This document shows positions 6,690-13,628 of a stretch of 13,628 nt of DNA, in pieces. Numbering within the stretch: position 1 is the stretch's first letter; each line of letters starts with the position of its first letter. Where the stretch lies: assembly GCA_026388445.1 (NCBI GenBank), contig JAPLJU010000178.1, positions 1-13,628 on the forward strand, read 5' to 3'. The stretch comes from Deltaproteobacteria bacterium. Lineage in GTDB: Bacteria; Desulfobacterota; Syntrophia; Syntrophales; UBA2192. Position numbers and translations under genes: made by a program. The notes under the pieces are model-generated. The model was not told where the DNA came from. It saw only the letters and a program-made list of their open reading frames with translations, and made no database searches.

Positions 6690-8036
6690 CTATTGATTGA
6701 GACGCCGCGCGACGGCACGGGCGGCGAGGATGCCGCTTGCCGAAGACTGGAGGAGCCCGCGGGTGATCCCTGCGCCGTCACCGATGGCGAAGAGATTCCG
6801 GATCTTTGTTTCCAGGTCCGGTGTGACCTCGATGCGGTTCGAGTAGAATTTTACCTCGACGCCGTAGAGGAGCGTTTGGTGGGAATAGACGCCCGGTGCG
6901 AGTTTCTCCATGGCCTGGAGCATCTCGATAATATTCAGGAGATGCCGGTAAGGGAATACAAAGCTCAGGTCACCCGGTGTGGCCTGCGGAAGCGTGGGCC
7001 TGGTGAGACATTTGGAAATACGCTCCCTCGTGGAGCGACGCCCGGCGAGAAGGTCTCCCAGGCGCTGCATGATCACGCCGCCCCCGAGGAGATTTGCCAG
7101 CTGTGCGATGTAACGGCCGTAGGCAATCGGGTCATCGAAGGGCTCCGTGAAGGAACTGCTGACGAGGATGGCAAAGTTGGTGTTGTCACTCTTCTTCGTT
7201 GCGTAACTGTGACCGTTCACCGTCACGAGTCCGGCGATTTTTTCTGTCACAACCTCCCCGTAGGGGTTCATGCAGAAAGTTCTGACTTTATCGTCAAAGG
7301 TCTTCGAGTAGTAAATGAGTTTGGACTCATAGCTGATGTCGGTGATCTCTTTCAGGACCGTTGCGGGAAGTTCGACCCGTACACCGATGTCCACGGGGCT
7401 GGTCTTGGTTTTGATGTTCAGGGATTCTGCCGTTTCCTTCATCCACTGGGCCCCTGAGCGGCCCGGGGCCACAATGACGAACCGGCTTTCAAGGACTGTC
7501 CCGTCGGCGAGTTTTACGCCCTTGACCTTTCCCCCATCTGCCAGGATAGTCTGGACGGCGCAGCCCGTGCGGATATCCACTTTCCCGGTGAGGGAATCGT
7601 GCATGCGCGCGAGGATCGCCTGGCAGTTTTCTGTTCCGATGTGACGAATCCGCGTGGGGATGTATTCAAGGCCGGCGAGACTGGCCCTTTCAGCGAGGGC
7701 CTCTACTGCGGGGGAGATGTCCCCGAACAGTCGATCCGGTGCGCCGTGGCGCACATACACCTGATCGGTCTCGTTCAAAAGATCGTAGAAGGCCTTTGTG
7801 TTGAGGAACTCCCCCAGGTACCCGCCCACCTCCCGCGACAGGGTCAGCTTCCCGTCACTGTAGGCGCCGGCACCGCCCCAGCCGCAGAGCATATCATCGG
7901 CGTCGAGGCGATTTCTCTCCCCGATGTCCTTCCCCCTTTCGAGGAGAACGACATTCTGGATACCGAGATCGGCCAGGGTGAGGGCGGCGAAGATGCCCGC
8001 GGGGCCCCCGCCCACGATCACAACTTCATATTTCAT
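6690..8036 (-). CDS. FAD-dependent oxidoreductase of the COG2509 type
   Basis: The 448-aa product is a flavoprotein dehydrogenase-like enzyme of a family with no firmly assigned substrate. The N-terminal FAD-binding Rossmann motif is GGGPAG (9-14), with a ribose-binding Glu33 in LLERG. GWGGAGAYSDGKLTL (52-66) is characteristic of the group. A second segment has FCMNPYGEVV (254-263), where the family has an FCxxPxGxV pattern. The C-terminal FAD motif is FAIGDGAG (416-423), followed by GLLQSSASGILAA. The frame is open upstream to 8069, but GGAGG sits 6 nt before the ATG at 8034-8036, and the Rossmann strand begins right after it, so I choose that start. It lies 52 bp downstream of the methyltransferase gene and is probably co-transcribed with it. 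There is no signal peptide, so it is cytoplasmic. Confidence 0.88.
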   Translation of the reverse strand: MKYEVVIVGGGPAGIFAALTLADLGIQNVVLLERGKDIGERNRLDADDMLCGWGGAGAYSDGKLTLSREVGGYLGEFLNTKAFYDLLNETDQVYVRHGAPDRLFGDISPAVEALAERASLAGLEYIPTRIRHIGTENCQAILARMHDSLTGKVDIRTGCAVQTILADGGKVKGVKLADGTVLESRFVIVAPGRSGAQWMKETAESLNIKTKTSPVDIGVRVELPATVLKEITDISYESKLIYYSKTFDDKVRTFCMNPYGEVVTEKIAGLVTVNGHSYATKKSDNTNFAILVSSSFTEPFDDPIAYGRYIAQLANLLGGGVIMQRLGDLLAGRRSTRERISKCLTRPTLPQATPGDLSFVFPYRHLLNIIEMLQAMEKLAPGVYSHQTLLYGVEVKFYSNRIEVTPDLETKIRNLFAIGDGAGITRGLLQSSASGILAARAVARRLNQ

Positions 8037-8088
8037 CCTATACCTCCGATCCGGAATGATGCCTTGCAAGGGTTGTGCAAATTTCCCC

Positions 8089-8850
8089 TCAGCCGGATGC
8101 CCGGAGCCCTTGGATCATTGAGGTGGTGGCATCGAGTTTGCGGGTGAGATGCCGGTACGCTTTCCCGTCCATATGGCCGGCGGGGAACAGGAAAACGGCG
8201 AAGCGATAGACGCCGTCGAGGAGGAGGTCTCCTCTTCCGATCGAACCATGCATATATCTCGAGCCGGACTGCCCGATGATCCGGAGAACGCCTTTTTCTT
8301 GGGCGAAATGCCTGAAAGGAAAGAACAGGAACACGGAGGAATCTCTTGCCTTGCGGAATATCTGTGCGAGAACCGTTTCGTGGTCGTCGAGGAAATCGTC
8401 GTAGGGGTCGAGGAAGATGAGATCATAGAACTTCTTTTTATTCAGTACATCATATCCTGATTTTATTTTCAAGGTGCCGATGCCCGATCCCCTGAAACAA
8501 TCCAAAGCTTTTGGATTTCTGTCGAAGACCTCCACGCGGGCTGCCGGACCGAGGACTTTTCGCGCGATGGAGACACTGCCGAGATATCGGTCCCGGGACA
8601 GGGCCCTCTTTTGTATTTTGAAGAGAGGGGACCGGGAGAGATGCCTCCTGATTCTTTCTGCCTGACCTTCGCCGATTCCATATTCGTCAAAACCGCTGAA
8701 AGTGTCGGCATAATAGAAAGGAGACTTCGCTTGTTGCTTTTTCAGGAAGGAGAGAATCTCGATGAGCCAGGAATGCTTGAGCAGGTCTCCGATATTTCCA
8801 GCCCGGTACCTGACAGACTTCACCTTTTCAGTCTGATCGGCATATCTCAT
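8089..8850 (-). CDS. RlmJ-like methyltransferase (divergent)
   Basis: The 253-aa product resembles RlmJ, which methylates N6 of A2030 in 23S rRNA using S-adenosylmethionine. Similar segments in the same order are YRAGNIGDLLKH (15-26; RlmJ has an AGNxADVLKH), YADTFSG (47-53, SAM motif I region), GS...AR (91-97), an acidic strand end EVFD (107-110), and the catalytic-motif position LIFLDPYDDF (144-153). RlmJ has DPPY there, while this protein has DPYD, lacking one Pro. Length is a little shorter than RlmJ (about 280 aa). AGGA lies 6 nt before the ATG. It sits in a leftward series between the 72-aa protein and the flavoprotein. It could be a methyltransferase for another RNA or a protein, or have lost N6-adenine activity. 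Confidence 0.68.
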   Translation of the reverse strand: MRYADQTEKVKSVRYRAGNIGDLLKHSWLIEILSFLKKQQAKSPFYYADTFSGFDEYGIGEGQAERIRRHLSRSPLFKIQKRALSRDRYLGSVSIARKVLGPAARVEVFDRNPKALDCFRGSGIGTLKIKSGYDVLNKKKFYDLIFLDPYDDFLDDHETVLAQIFRKARDSSVFLFFPFRHFAQEKGVLRIIGQSGSRYMHGSIGRGDLLLDGVYRFAVFLFPAGHMDGKAYRHLTRKLDATTSMIQGLRASG

Positions 8851-8983
8851 GTTTTTCCTGCTCCGACAGCTCTTCGCGCCGTCGCGGAAATGACCCGATT
8901 CGATTACAGTGCCCCTCGGTGCCGGGCAGATATCAACCTACACCCTGAGTGAATGACCGTCTCCGGTCATGAGATGCCTCCAC
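8851..8983. other. 133-bp gap in the leftward gene series
   Basis: It holds the 7-bp hairpin at 8953-8970 near its right end and the methyltransferase ribosome site at its left end. Read leftward, TTGATA and TGTAAT both occur but 22 bp apart, too far for a standard promoter. Whether the methyltransferase is read through from the nucleotidase unit or has its own promoter is undecided. Confidence 0.35.
8953..8970 (-). other. Perfect 7-bp hairpin downstream of the 72-aa gene
   Basis: ATGACCG (8953-8959) and CGGTCAT (8964-8970) form a perfect 7-bp stem with a 4-nt loop (GAGA when read leftward, a GNRA-class tetraloop). It starts 13 nt after the stop of the 72-aa gene. No T-run follows in either direction, so it is not a normal intrinsic terminator. 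A 3'-end stabilising or attenuating hairpin is more likely. Confidence 0.5.
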
Positions 8984-9202
8984 TTAACGATTCGTGGCGC
9001 GTTGGGTGAAGAGCTTTGAACCTTCCCGCAGGGATCCATCGAGACCGACCTCGAAGCCGCGGCTGTCTTGAATGACAATATCTCCTCTGTCCGCGGCTTC
9101 GTAAAGCGCCTGATCAAAGCTGATGAGGGCGTGCTTGACCTTCATGCCCCGGTAGATGCTGACGGGCCTGTCATTGACGTAGACGGTGATCTGATCTTTC
9201 AT
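8984..9202 (-). CDS. 72-aa beta-grasp-like protein coupled to the 5'-nucleotidase
   Basis: The start ATG overlaps the nucleotidase stop as ATGA (9199-9202), so translation is probably coupled. The N-terminus ITVYVNDRPVSIYRGMKV reads like the first hairpin of a beta-grasp fold, as in ferredoxin, ThiS or MoaD. It is followed by a helix (VKHALISFDQALYEAADRG) and two more strands with a turn (DIVIQDSRGFEVGLDGSLREGSKLF). There are no cysteines, which excludes a plant-type 2Fe-2S site, and no C-terminal Gly-Gly, which excludes a ThiS or MoaD sulfur carrier. No signal peptide is visible, although its coupled partner is exported. The function is unknown. The ATGA overlap makes it a confident gene; the fold is inference from pattern. 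Confidence 0.75.
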   Translation of the reverse strand: MKDQITVYVNDRPVSIYRGMKVKHALISFDQALYEAADRGDIVIQDSRGFEVGLDGSLREGSKLFTQRATNR

Positions 9203-10716
9203 GGCCTAATAACAATCCTCCCTTCGACACGGGGGTTCACCGGGGAGTGCTCCCGGAGGTATTTGATAAACCCGTCCCTGAGGGCTTCACCTAAAACAGC
9301 GTGCTTCCCCTCTTTGAACGACGCGTATTTGTCGCCGCCCGCGGCGAGAAAATCATTGGTGGTGACGCGGTAAAGTTTTTTTGGCTCGAGCGGGTGGTCT
9401 CCCACGGTGACCTGCCGCACCCTCGAGCCCCCGGGTTTGTCCGTGTTGATGACAACGCGAAGACCGGACACCTGGAGAATGCCGTGCTCCAGAGTTGCAC
9501 TCTGCTCCAGGATCTTTAAGATCTGCTCGCCTGTCAGGTCCACGGAGATCAGGAGATTATCGAAGGGGAGGAGGGTGTGGACCTGCTCCAGGGTGATCCT
9601 TCCCTTCGGGATGTTTGTTCGGATGCCGCCGCTGTTCTGAAATGCGATGGCGGCGCCAGTTGCCGTCTTCATGGCATCGCAGACAAGGTTTCCGATGTTC
9701 GATTCATGATAGGGCCGCCGGACCAGGTCCACGGCCGTTTCCCCGACGACACGACTGAACTTCTCCTTGATCTGGTCGTGGTATTTCGAGACGATCTTCC
9801 GGGCCCCCTCATCGTAAGAGTCATCGGGGCCCGAAAGGACTTTTCGAAGCTCCCGTTTCCGGGTGTGCTTCAGGATACGGCCGCTCTTCGTATCTACTTC
9901 TAGTTTCAAAACACCCAGGTAATGGCCGCAGCATCCGGCCTGGACGACAATCGTCTTACCGATCAAAACAGGCGTCTTCACGGCCGTGTGACTGTCGCCG
10001 CCCACAATCACATGGATCCCCTTCACGCTCCGGGCCAGGTCGATGTCGGCCTCCAGCCCCTGGTGGGAGAGAAGAATGACGAACCGGGCGCCCTCTTTTT
10101 TAACTGCCCGGATCCTCTCGGGTAACACCTTTTCGGGGTCCAGGAAGCGGTAGGGTCCGATCCGTCCCAGTTTCGTCAGGGCGTTCGTCTCGGGTGTGGT
10201 AATGCCGATGACCGCGATCTTCAAACCCTGTCTCGTCATCATGACATAGGGTTTGATCCAGGGCGGTGCCCGGTTGTGTCGGTCGTCGATATTGGCGGAA
10301 AGAAAGGGGAAGCGGGCGGCTTCGCTCAATTCCTTGAGGACATCGAGTCCCCAGTCGAATTCGTGGTTTCCTACCGTCATGGCATCGAATTTCATGTCGT
10401 TCATGAGCTCGATCACCGGTTTGCCACGGAAGAGGTTGGAGATCGGTGTCCCCTGGAACATGTCCCCGGCGGAGAGGAGCAGCGTTCCCCCGGGGTTTTC
10501 CGTCCTCTCAACCGAGATCATCTTTGCCAGATATGCAGCTCCGCCGACGGGTCTTTTCCGGTCAATGCTTTTTTGAATGTAGGGCAGGCTATGACCGTGG
10601 GTGTCGTTGATGTGGAGGATGGTCAGATCAATGACGGCGTTTTCCTCGGCCTGTAGAGAGGGCGCAAACAGGAAAAAAAGTGACATGCAAAAAAGAGATC
10701 GCAAAATTCGATTCAT
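9199..10716 (-). CDS. Exported bifunctional metallophosphatase / 5'-nucleotidase (UshA family)
   Basis: The 505-aa product has a signal peptide (1-23, cleavage after LQA), then an N-terminal metallophosphoesterase domain: NDTHGH (37-42), SAGD (82-85), GNHEFD (116-121), H218 in LLSHQG and GGDSHT (239-244). A C-terminal substrate domain follows: NSGGIR (361-366), PFDN (384-387) and NDFLAAGGDKY (454-464). The Phe residues in the last two motifs correspond to the pair that stacks the base in UshA. The enzyme should hydrolyse nucleotides or UDP-sugars in the periplasm. The frame is open to 10977, but the ATG at 10714-10716 begins the signal peptide and has AGGA close upstream, so I choose it. It is co-translated with the 72-aa protein and divergent from another exported phosphoesterase. 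Substrate range cannot be read from sequence alone. Confidence 0.93.
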   Translation of the reverse strand: MNRILRSLFCMSLFFLFAPSLQAEENAVIDLTILHINDTHGHSLPYIQKSIDRKRPVGGAAYLAKMISVERTENPGGTLLLSAGDMFQGTPISNLFRGKPVIELMNDMKFDAMTVGNHEFDWGLDVLKELSEAARFPFLSANIDDRHNRAPPWIKPYVMMTRQGLKIAVIGITTPETNALTKLGRIGPYRFLDPEKVLPERIRAVKKEGARFVILLSHQGLEADIDLARSVKGIHVIVGGDSHTAVKTPVLIGKTIVVQAGCCGHYLGVLKLEVDTKSGRILKHTRKRELRKVLSGPDDSYDEGARKIVSKYHDQIKEKFSRVVGETAVDLVRRPYHESNIGNLVCDAMKTATGAAIAFQNSGGIRTNIPKGRITLEQVHTLLPFDNLLISVDLTGEQILKILEQSATLEHGILQVSGLRVVINTDKPGGSRVRQVTVGDHPLEPKKLYRVTTNDFLAAGGDKYASFKEGKHAVLGEALRDGFIKYLREHSPVNPRVEGRIVIRP

Positions 10717-10831
10717 GATCCTGTCCAGGTGTATTTCAAATGCAGATTGCAAGTTTCTCACTGGACAATTTAATTGACAAAGGGATCGTTCATCAAGTAG
10801 AAAAAACCGCAATTCAGACAGGAAGAGAACC
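10717..10831. promoter_or_regulatory. Shared divergent control region of two exported phosphoesterases
   Basis: The 115-bp gap separates the leftward nucleotidase from the rightward metallophosphoesterase. A perfect odd palindrome CAATT-T-AATTG (10766-10776) overlaps the rightward -35 TTGACA. Read leftward, TTGTCA (10775-10780) is a near-consensus -35 overlapping the same bases, but its -10 (GAAACT at 17 bp) is poor. No sequence I could call a Pho box (two spaced CTGTCAT-type repeats) is evident. Joint regulation is inference from geometry. Confidence 0.4.
10774..10803 (+). promoter_or_regulatory. Putative promoter of the rightward metallophosphoesterase
   Basis: TTGACA (10774-10779) is perfect. 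An 18-bp spacer leads to TAGAAA (10798-10803, 4 of 6). The start point would be near 10810, giving a leader of about 22 nt that includes the AGGAAG ribosome site. Confidence 0.4.
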
Positions 10832-11710
10832 ATGACGGTATTGGCCGCTCTCAAGACGCTTAATTCGGGCAAGCACCCTTCCAGAACGCTGCTCTTCGCA
10901 GGGCTCGTCCACTTGCTCTTTGCCCTGCCCCCGATTTCCGATGCCCGGGGGGAGGACGCCGCCGTTCCCGAGACCATGGCGGTCTACGGCGATTCCAGGG
11001 CGAATCCTGGCATCCACCGGAAGATCGTGGAGGGCATCCTGAAGTTCAACCCACGGGTGGTCTTCCACATGGGGGACCTGGTGAACAGGGGAGCAGATGA
11101 AAAGGACTGGGCCGATTTCAAGGAGAGTATCGCCCCGCTTGCCGGGAAGGCGGAATTCTTCCCCATCCGCGGCAATCACGATGGCGGTTCATCGCTGTAC
11201 TTTGATACCTTTACGCTGCCCGGTAACGAAAGGTGGTATTCCGTCGAGCGTTACGGTGTCCACTTCATTCTTCTGGACAGTAACAGCCGAATCACCCCCG
11301 GTTCGGATCAGTACCGATGGCTCGAGGTGGAGCTCCAGCGCTTCGGCAAGAAAGATAAATTCATTGCCGTTCTCCTGCACCACTCCCCCTTTTCGACGGG
11401 CATTTATCCCGATGAGAAGGGCCTTCAGAAAAAGATCGTACCTCTGTTCGAGAAATACGGTGTGGACATCGTCTTTAGCGGTCACGACCATATCTACGAG
11501 AGGCAGCGGGTCCGTAACGTCACCTACGTCGTCACCGGCGGTGGCGGCGCCCCCCTTCATATTCAGTTTCGCTACAGCCCCGACAGTGCGGTTTTCAGAA
11601 GCGTGCACCATTTCTGCATTTTTCATGTTTCCGGCGAAGAGCTCGTCCTGGAGGCTTACGACGTCGATCTCAACCTCATCGATCAATTCAGGATTCGGAA
11701 AAGAAAGTAG
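10832..11710 (+). CDS. Exported calcineurin-like metallophosphoesterase (purple acid phosphatase-like)
   Basis: The 292-aa product has a long N-terminal leader (about 1-40) with a hydrophobic core around TLLFAGLVHLLFALPP, so it is probably exported, although the 16 residues before the core make the leader unusually long. The dinuclear metal motifs are all present in order: GDSR (53-56; the family's D-x-H is here D-S-R), GDLVNRG (81-87), GNHD (114-117), HH (183-184) and GHDH (217-220). A glycine-rich turn GGGG (236-239) follows. The DSR variant is a known alternative in PAP-like members. ATG 10832 is supported by AGGAAG 6 nt upstream. It should hydrolyse a phosphoester in the periplasm; the substrate is unknown. 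It is head to head with the nucleotidase but belongs to a different branch of the superfamily. Confidence 0.9.
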   Translation: MTVLAALKTLNSGKHPSRTLLFAGLVHLLFALPPISDARGEDAAVPETMAVYGDSRANPGIHRKIVEGILKFNPRVVFHMGDLVNRGADEKDWADFKESIAPLAGKAEFFPIRGNHDGGSSLYFDTFTLPGNERWYSVERYGVHFILLDSNSRITPGSDQYRWLEVELQRFGKKDKFIAVLLHHSPFSTGIYPDEKGLQKKIVPLFEKYGVDIVFSGHDHIYERQRVRNVTYVVTGGGGAPLHIQFRYSPDSAVFRSVHHFCIFHVSGEELVLEAYDVDLNLIDQFRIRKRK

Positions 11711-11720
11711 TCTGAAAGGT

Positions 11721-11737
11721 CAGGGCACCTGGTTTTT
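11721..11737 (+). terminator. Weak terminator candidate after the metallophosphoesterase
   Basis: CAGG-GCA-CCTG (11721-11731) forms a 4-bp stem followed by GTTTTT. The stem is short, but the T-run and position 10 bp after the stop fit. It lies in a convergent gap before the DUF493 gene. Confidence 0.25.
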
Positions 11738-11765
11738 CCCGGGGAAATAGCAGCCTGCTTACAGC

Positions 11766-12032
11766 TTAGAGGACGACTTTAACGGCGGGATGTCTTCTCA
11801 GCCCCTCGTAAATGGTCAGGCGCTGGTCTTCACTTACGACGAGCATCTCGACATTGAGACAGATATATTTCCCCGAGGTGCTCCTGTTGGAAGACTTAAC
11901 GCTGTGGGGGATATCCTGCACGATCTCGGCGATGGCGCCTCTCAAGCCTGCGTCGTCCGTTCCGATCACTTTGTATCCCCACTGGCAGGGATAATCCATT
12001 TCGGGCTTTCGACCCCATCGGTTCAGGATCAC
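11766..12032 (-). CDS. DUF493 (YbeD-like) family protein
   Basis: The 88-aa product matches the small alpha-beta DUF493/YbeD family: YPCQWGYKVIG (14-24), AIAEIVQDI helix, the loop SSNRSTSGKYICLNVEMLV with the family's SxxGxY pattern, and the C-terminal HPAVKVVL (family HPxVxxVL). The fold resembles ACT-like regulatory domains; the function is unproven. The frame opens at GTG 12050, but GGAGGAA sits 8 nt before a second GTG at 12030-12032, and the predicted transcription start (about 12053) would make the first GTG nearly leaderless, so I favour 12032. There is no signal peptide, so it is cytoplasmic. It has its own promoter and no operon partner. Confidence 0.85.
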   Translation of the reverse strand: MILNRWGRKPEMDYPCQWGYKVIGTDDAGLRGAIAEIVQDIPHSVKSSNRSTSGKYICLNVEMLVVSEDQRLTIYEGLRRHPAVKVVL

Positions 12033-12214
12033 GATCCATTCCTCCGGCACTCTTAACCCTATTTAAGGCACGCCCCCTGTCCTGTCAAGCCCCGCCTTTC
12101 AAGGGATTTTTTAAGATTAAACCGGTTAACGACCCCGCCCATCGAGGAAGTGATAAAGCGCCAGGAGTGGGTGGCGGTAAAACATCCGGGGACCGGCCAG
12201 GCGCATCAACTATC
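12033..12214. other. Intergenic region upstream of DUF493 and downstream of the porin
   Basis: It contains the DUF493 promoter and ribosome site, a near-palindrome around AACCGGTT (about 12120-12128), and a long-range GCGCC/GGCGC pair (12158-12162 with 12200-12204) whose 37-nt loop and lack of a T-run make it unlikely to be a terminator. No gene was found here. Confidence 0.4.
12060..12088 (-). promoter_or_regulatory. Putative promoter of the DUF493 gene
   Basis: Read leftward, TTGACA (12083-12088) is followed after 17 bp by TAAATA (12060-12065). The -35 is perfect; the -10 matches 3 of 6, and a TTAAAT one base earlier matches 4. The predicted start point is near 12053, about 20 nt before the favoured GTG. 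Confidence 0.45.
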
Positions 12215-13621
12215 CTAAAAGGACAGGGTCAGCTTGTGCATGACAAGGTAATTGTCGTCGATCACATTGGATGAGCTGGTACCCTTGAAATAATCGCCCA
12301 CCCACCAGTAACCGAAGCCGACCATATACGAGAGATTGTCGTAGATCTTATAGGTTGCGTAGATGTCGAACTCGGAGCCGTAATCCTTATCGACGAAAGC
12401 CGATTCATCTGCCTTCGCCATGCCGTAGCCGGCCTCGACTCTTAACTTCGGCGTTACGTTCCAGCCGGCGTAAGCCTTCCAGAGCAGGCAGTTATCCTCG
12501 AAGGTGTTGATGGACGCGCCATTGTAACCGGCCCAGGTGCCTGTCCATGTGTTGATCGCATTATTGAACATGAGAAGAAAAGCGTCGTAGTTCTTTCCCA
12601 GAAAGAGGGTTTGCATAACGCTGCCCTCCCTCTTATCAAGCGTCGTGGGATCGTCACCGCTCTCATAGCTGAAAAGGCCGCCCACGTACCAGGGACCCAT
12701 GGTGTACTTGGCATTCACGTATGCTGCCCAGGCTTTCAGATCCACATCTGTCGTGGCACCCCTGAAGTCCTGCCAGTCACCCGTGCCGTACCAGCCCTCG
12801 GCCTCGATGAAGAGGGGGCCGAAGGTCGCCCTGGCATAGGGGTTGAACGTGTACATCTTGCGGATGAAACCGCCCCTGTCGTAATCGTTGTAGCTGTCAT
12901 GGTAGTACTGGACCTGCATACCGGCCGCACCGGTCTTCCACCTGTAGTCCGTCATGACGGAGTAGACGTCGAAGTCCGCTTCCGCGTAAACGAGCCGGGC
13001 GCCACCGGCTATACCGTAGGATCCGCCCTCAGCGGCATGCTCCCACCTGGCGCCGAAGGACCAGGGGCCCATCGGGTACATGTACTCCACACCCGGACGG
13101 CTCCAGGAACTGTTCAGAAAATCCGTGCCGTAGTAAATGGTGTTGAAGTAACCGACGAGGAAACGACCGATCGCCGTGTTGAAATCAACGTAGGCGCGTT
13201 CCCACTCGATGTTCTCCTGGGTCCTGATGTTGGCCCCGGTGGTGAGGGGGTTCGTGAGGTTAGCGGCTGTCCTGTCGACCGGACGGTTCGTGTTGTCATA
13301 GGTGTAAATGCCATTCTGACCCCAGCTGACGTCGCCCCACTTCTTCTCCAATGCGTCGAAGCGGGTCGTAAGCGTGAGGCCCTCGGCAATCTTGAACTCC
13401 GGCTGGAGTCTCAGCCTCTGGGCGACCCAGGCGGCCGATGAGGCTCTCCCGCTCTGCGTAGTCAGCTGATTTCGCCCGTCCTCTGTTCTCAGAGAGGGAT
13501 TGCTCTCAAAAGCGCCCACCACGTAGTACTGACCGCTGATCTTGACGTCAACGGCGGAAGCGGGAGCACTGAGGGCAACCACGATTCCGAGCACAAACAA
13601 TGCGACTAGAATCTTTCTCAT
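12215..13621 (-). CDS. Porin-like outer-membrane beta-barrel protein
   Basis: The 468-aa product has a classic signal peptide (1-23, ending PASA before VDVKIS). The mature part is rich in Tyr, Trp, Gly and Asn with alternating hydrophobic residues, as in transmembrane beta strands. Examples are KISGQYYVVGAFES at the start, WAAYVNAKYTMGPWYVGGLFS near the middle, and the C-terminal MHKLTLSF, whose final Phe is the typical barrel-assembly signal. No cysteines are visible in the strands. GGAGAAA directly precedes the ATG at 13619-13621, at the window edge. The architecture matches uncharacterised barrel proteins common in Desulfobacterota; solute specificity is unknown. It stands alone downstream of whatever lies to the right of the window. 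Confidence 0.88.
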   Translation of the reverse strand: MRKILVALFVLGIVVALSAPASAVDVKISGQYYVVGAFESNPSLRTEDGRNQLTTQSGRASSAAWVAQRLRLQPEFKIAEGLTLTTRFDALEKKWGDVSWGQNGIYTYDNTNRPVDRTAANLTNPLTTGANIRTQENIEWERAYVDFNTAIGRFLVGYFNTIYYGTDFLNSSWSRPGVEYMYPMGPWSFGARWEHAAEGGSYGIAGGARLVYAEADFDVYSVMTDYRWKTGAAGMQVQYYHDSYNDYDRGGFIRKMYTFNPYARATFGPLFIEAEGWYGTGDWQDFRGATTDVDLKAWAAYVNAKYTMGPWYVGGLFSYESGDDPTTLDKREGSVMQTLFLGKNYDAFLLMFNNAINTWTGTWAGYNGASINTFEDNCLLWKAYAGWNVTPKLRVEAGYGMAKADESAFVDKDYGSEFDIYATYKIYDNLSYMVGFGYWWVGDYFKGTSSSNVIDDNYLVMHKLTLSF

Positions 13622-13628
13622 TTTCTCC

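Noticed and set aside
9199..10977. Upstream extension of the nucleotidase frame to 10977
   Set aside because: The extra 87 codons overlap the divergent metallophosphoesterase gene and its promoter region, and would bury the signal peptide that begins at 10716.
12158..12204. GCGCC/GGCGC pair as a terminator of the porin gene
   Set aside because: The loop is 37 nt, the stem only 5 bp, and no T-run follows on the - strand.
12611..13441. 276-codon open frame on the + strand antisense to the porin
   Set aside because: The product is Val/Gly/Ala-rich without any motif and mirrors the codon bias of the porin gene, which has a signal peptide and a terminal Phe.

Overview
The window is 13.6 kb of bacterial chromosome, GC-rich in its genes and AT-rich in short promoter gaps. 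The gene content suggests a Gram-negative, anaerobic-type Desulfobacterota (former Deltaproteobacteria), possibly Syntrophales-like. The pointers are an outer-membrane porin-like barrel with a signal peptide and a C-terminal Phe, a lipoprotein with a LEA14-type domain, a DUF4124-SLT lytic transglycosylase, a divergent ATP-type PEP carboxykinase and a COG2509-type flavoprotein. The taxonomic call is inference from family resemblance. I see no tRNA, rRNA, CRISPR array, transposase, phage gene or att site.

Layout. 1-115 (-): start of a membrane-anchored protein that runs off the left edge. 239-1888 (-): PEPCK-like enzyme. 2112-3497 (+): MBL/beta-CASP hydrolase, divergent from PEPCK. 3584-4039 (-): LEA14-like lipoprotein. 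4172-4387 (+): two-helix membrane miniprotein. 4400-4627 (-): 75-aa unknown. 4791-5621 (+): short-chain dehydrogenase. 5622-5945: a 324-bp gap with at most one doubtful ORF. 5946-6617 (+): exported lytic transglycosylase. 6690-8036, 8089-8850, 8984-9202 and 9199-10716 (all -): COG2509 flavoprotein, RlmJ-like methyltransferase, a 72-aa protein and an exported 5'-nucleotidase; the last two overlap by ATGA. 10832-11710 (+): exported metallophosphoesterase, divergent from the nucleotidase. 11766-12032 (-): DUF493 protein. 12215-13621 (-): porin-like protein.

Most genes look like single-gene or short units with their own promoters. Several gaps carry a TTGACA-type -35 with a plausible -10 about 17-18 bp away. 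Two clusters suggest joint function. The first is the head-to-head pair of exported phosphoesterases (nucleotidase and PAP-like enzyme), which would recover phosphate or nucleosides in the periplasm. The second is the leftward series nucleotidase, 72-aa protein, methyltransferase, flavoprotein, of which only the first two are clearly coupled.

I do not find a convincing new multi-gene system. The best leads are the 72-aa partner translationally coupled to the nucleotidase, the RlmJ-like enzyme whose catalytic motif reads DPYD instead of DPPY, and the divergent PEPCK.
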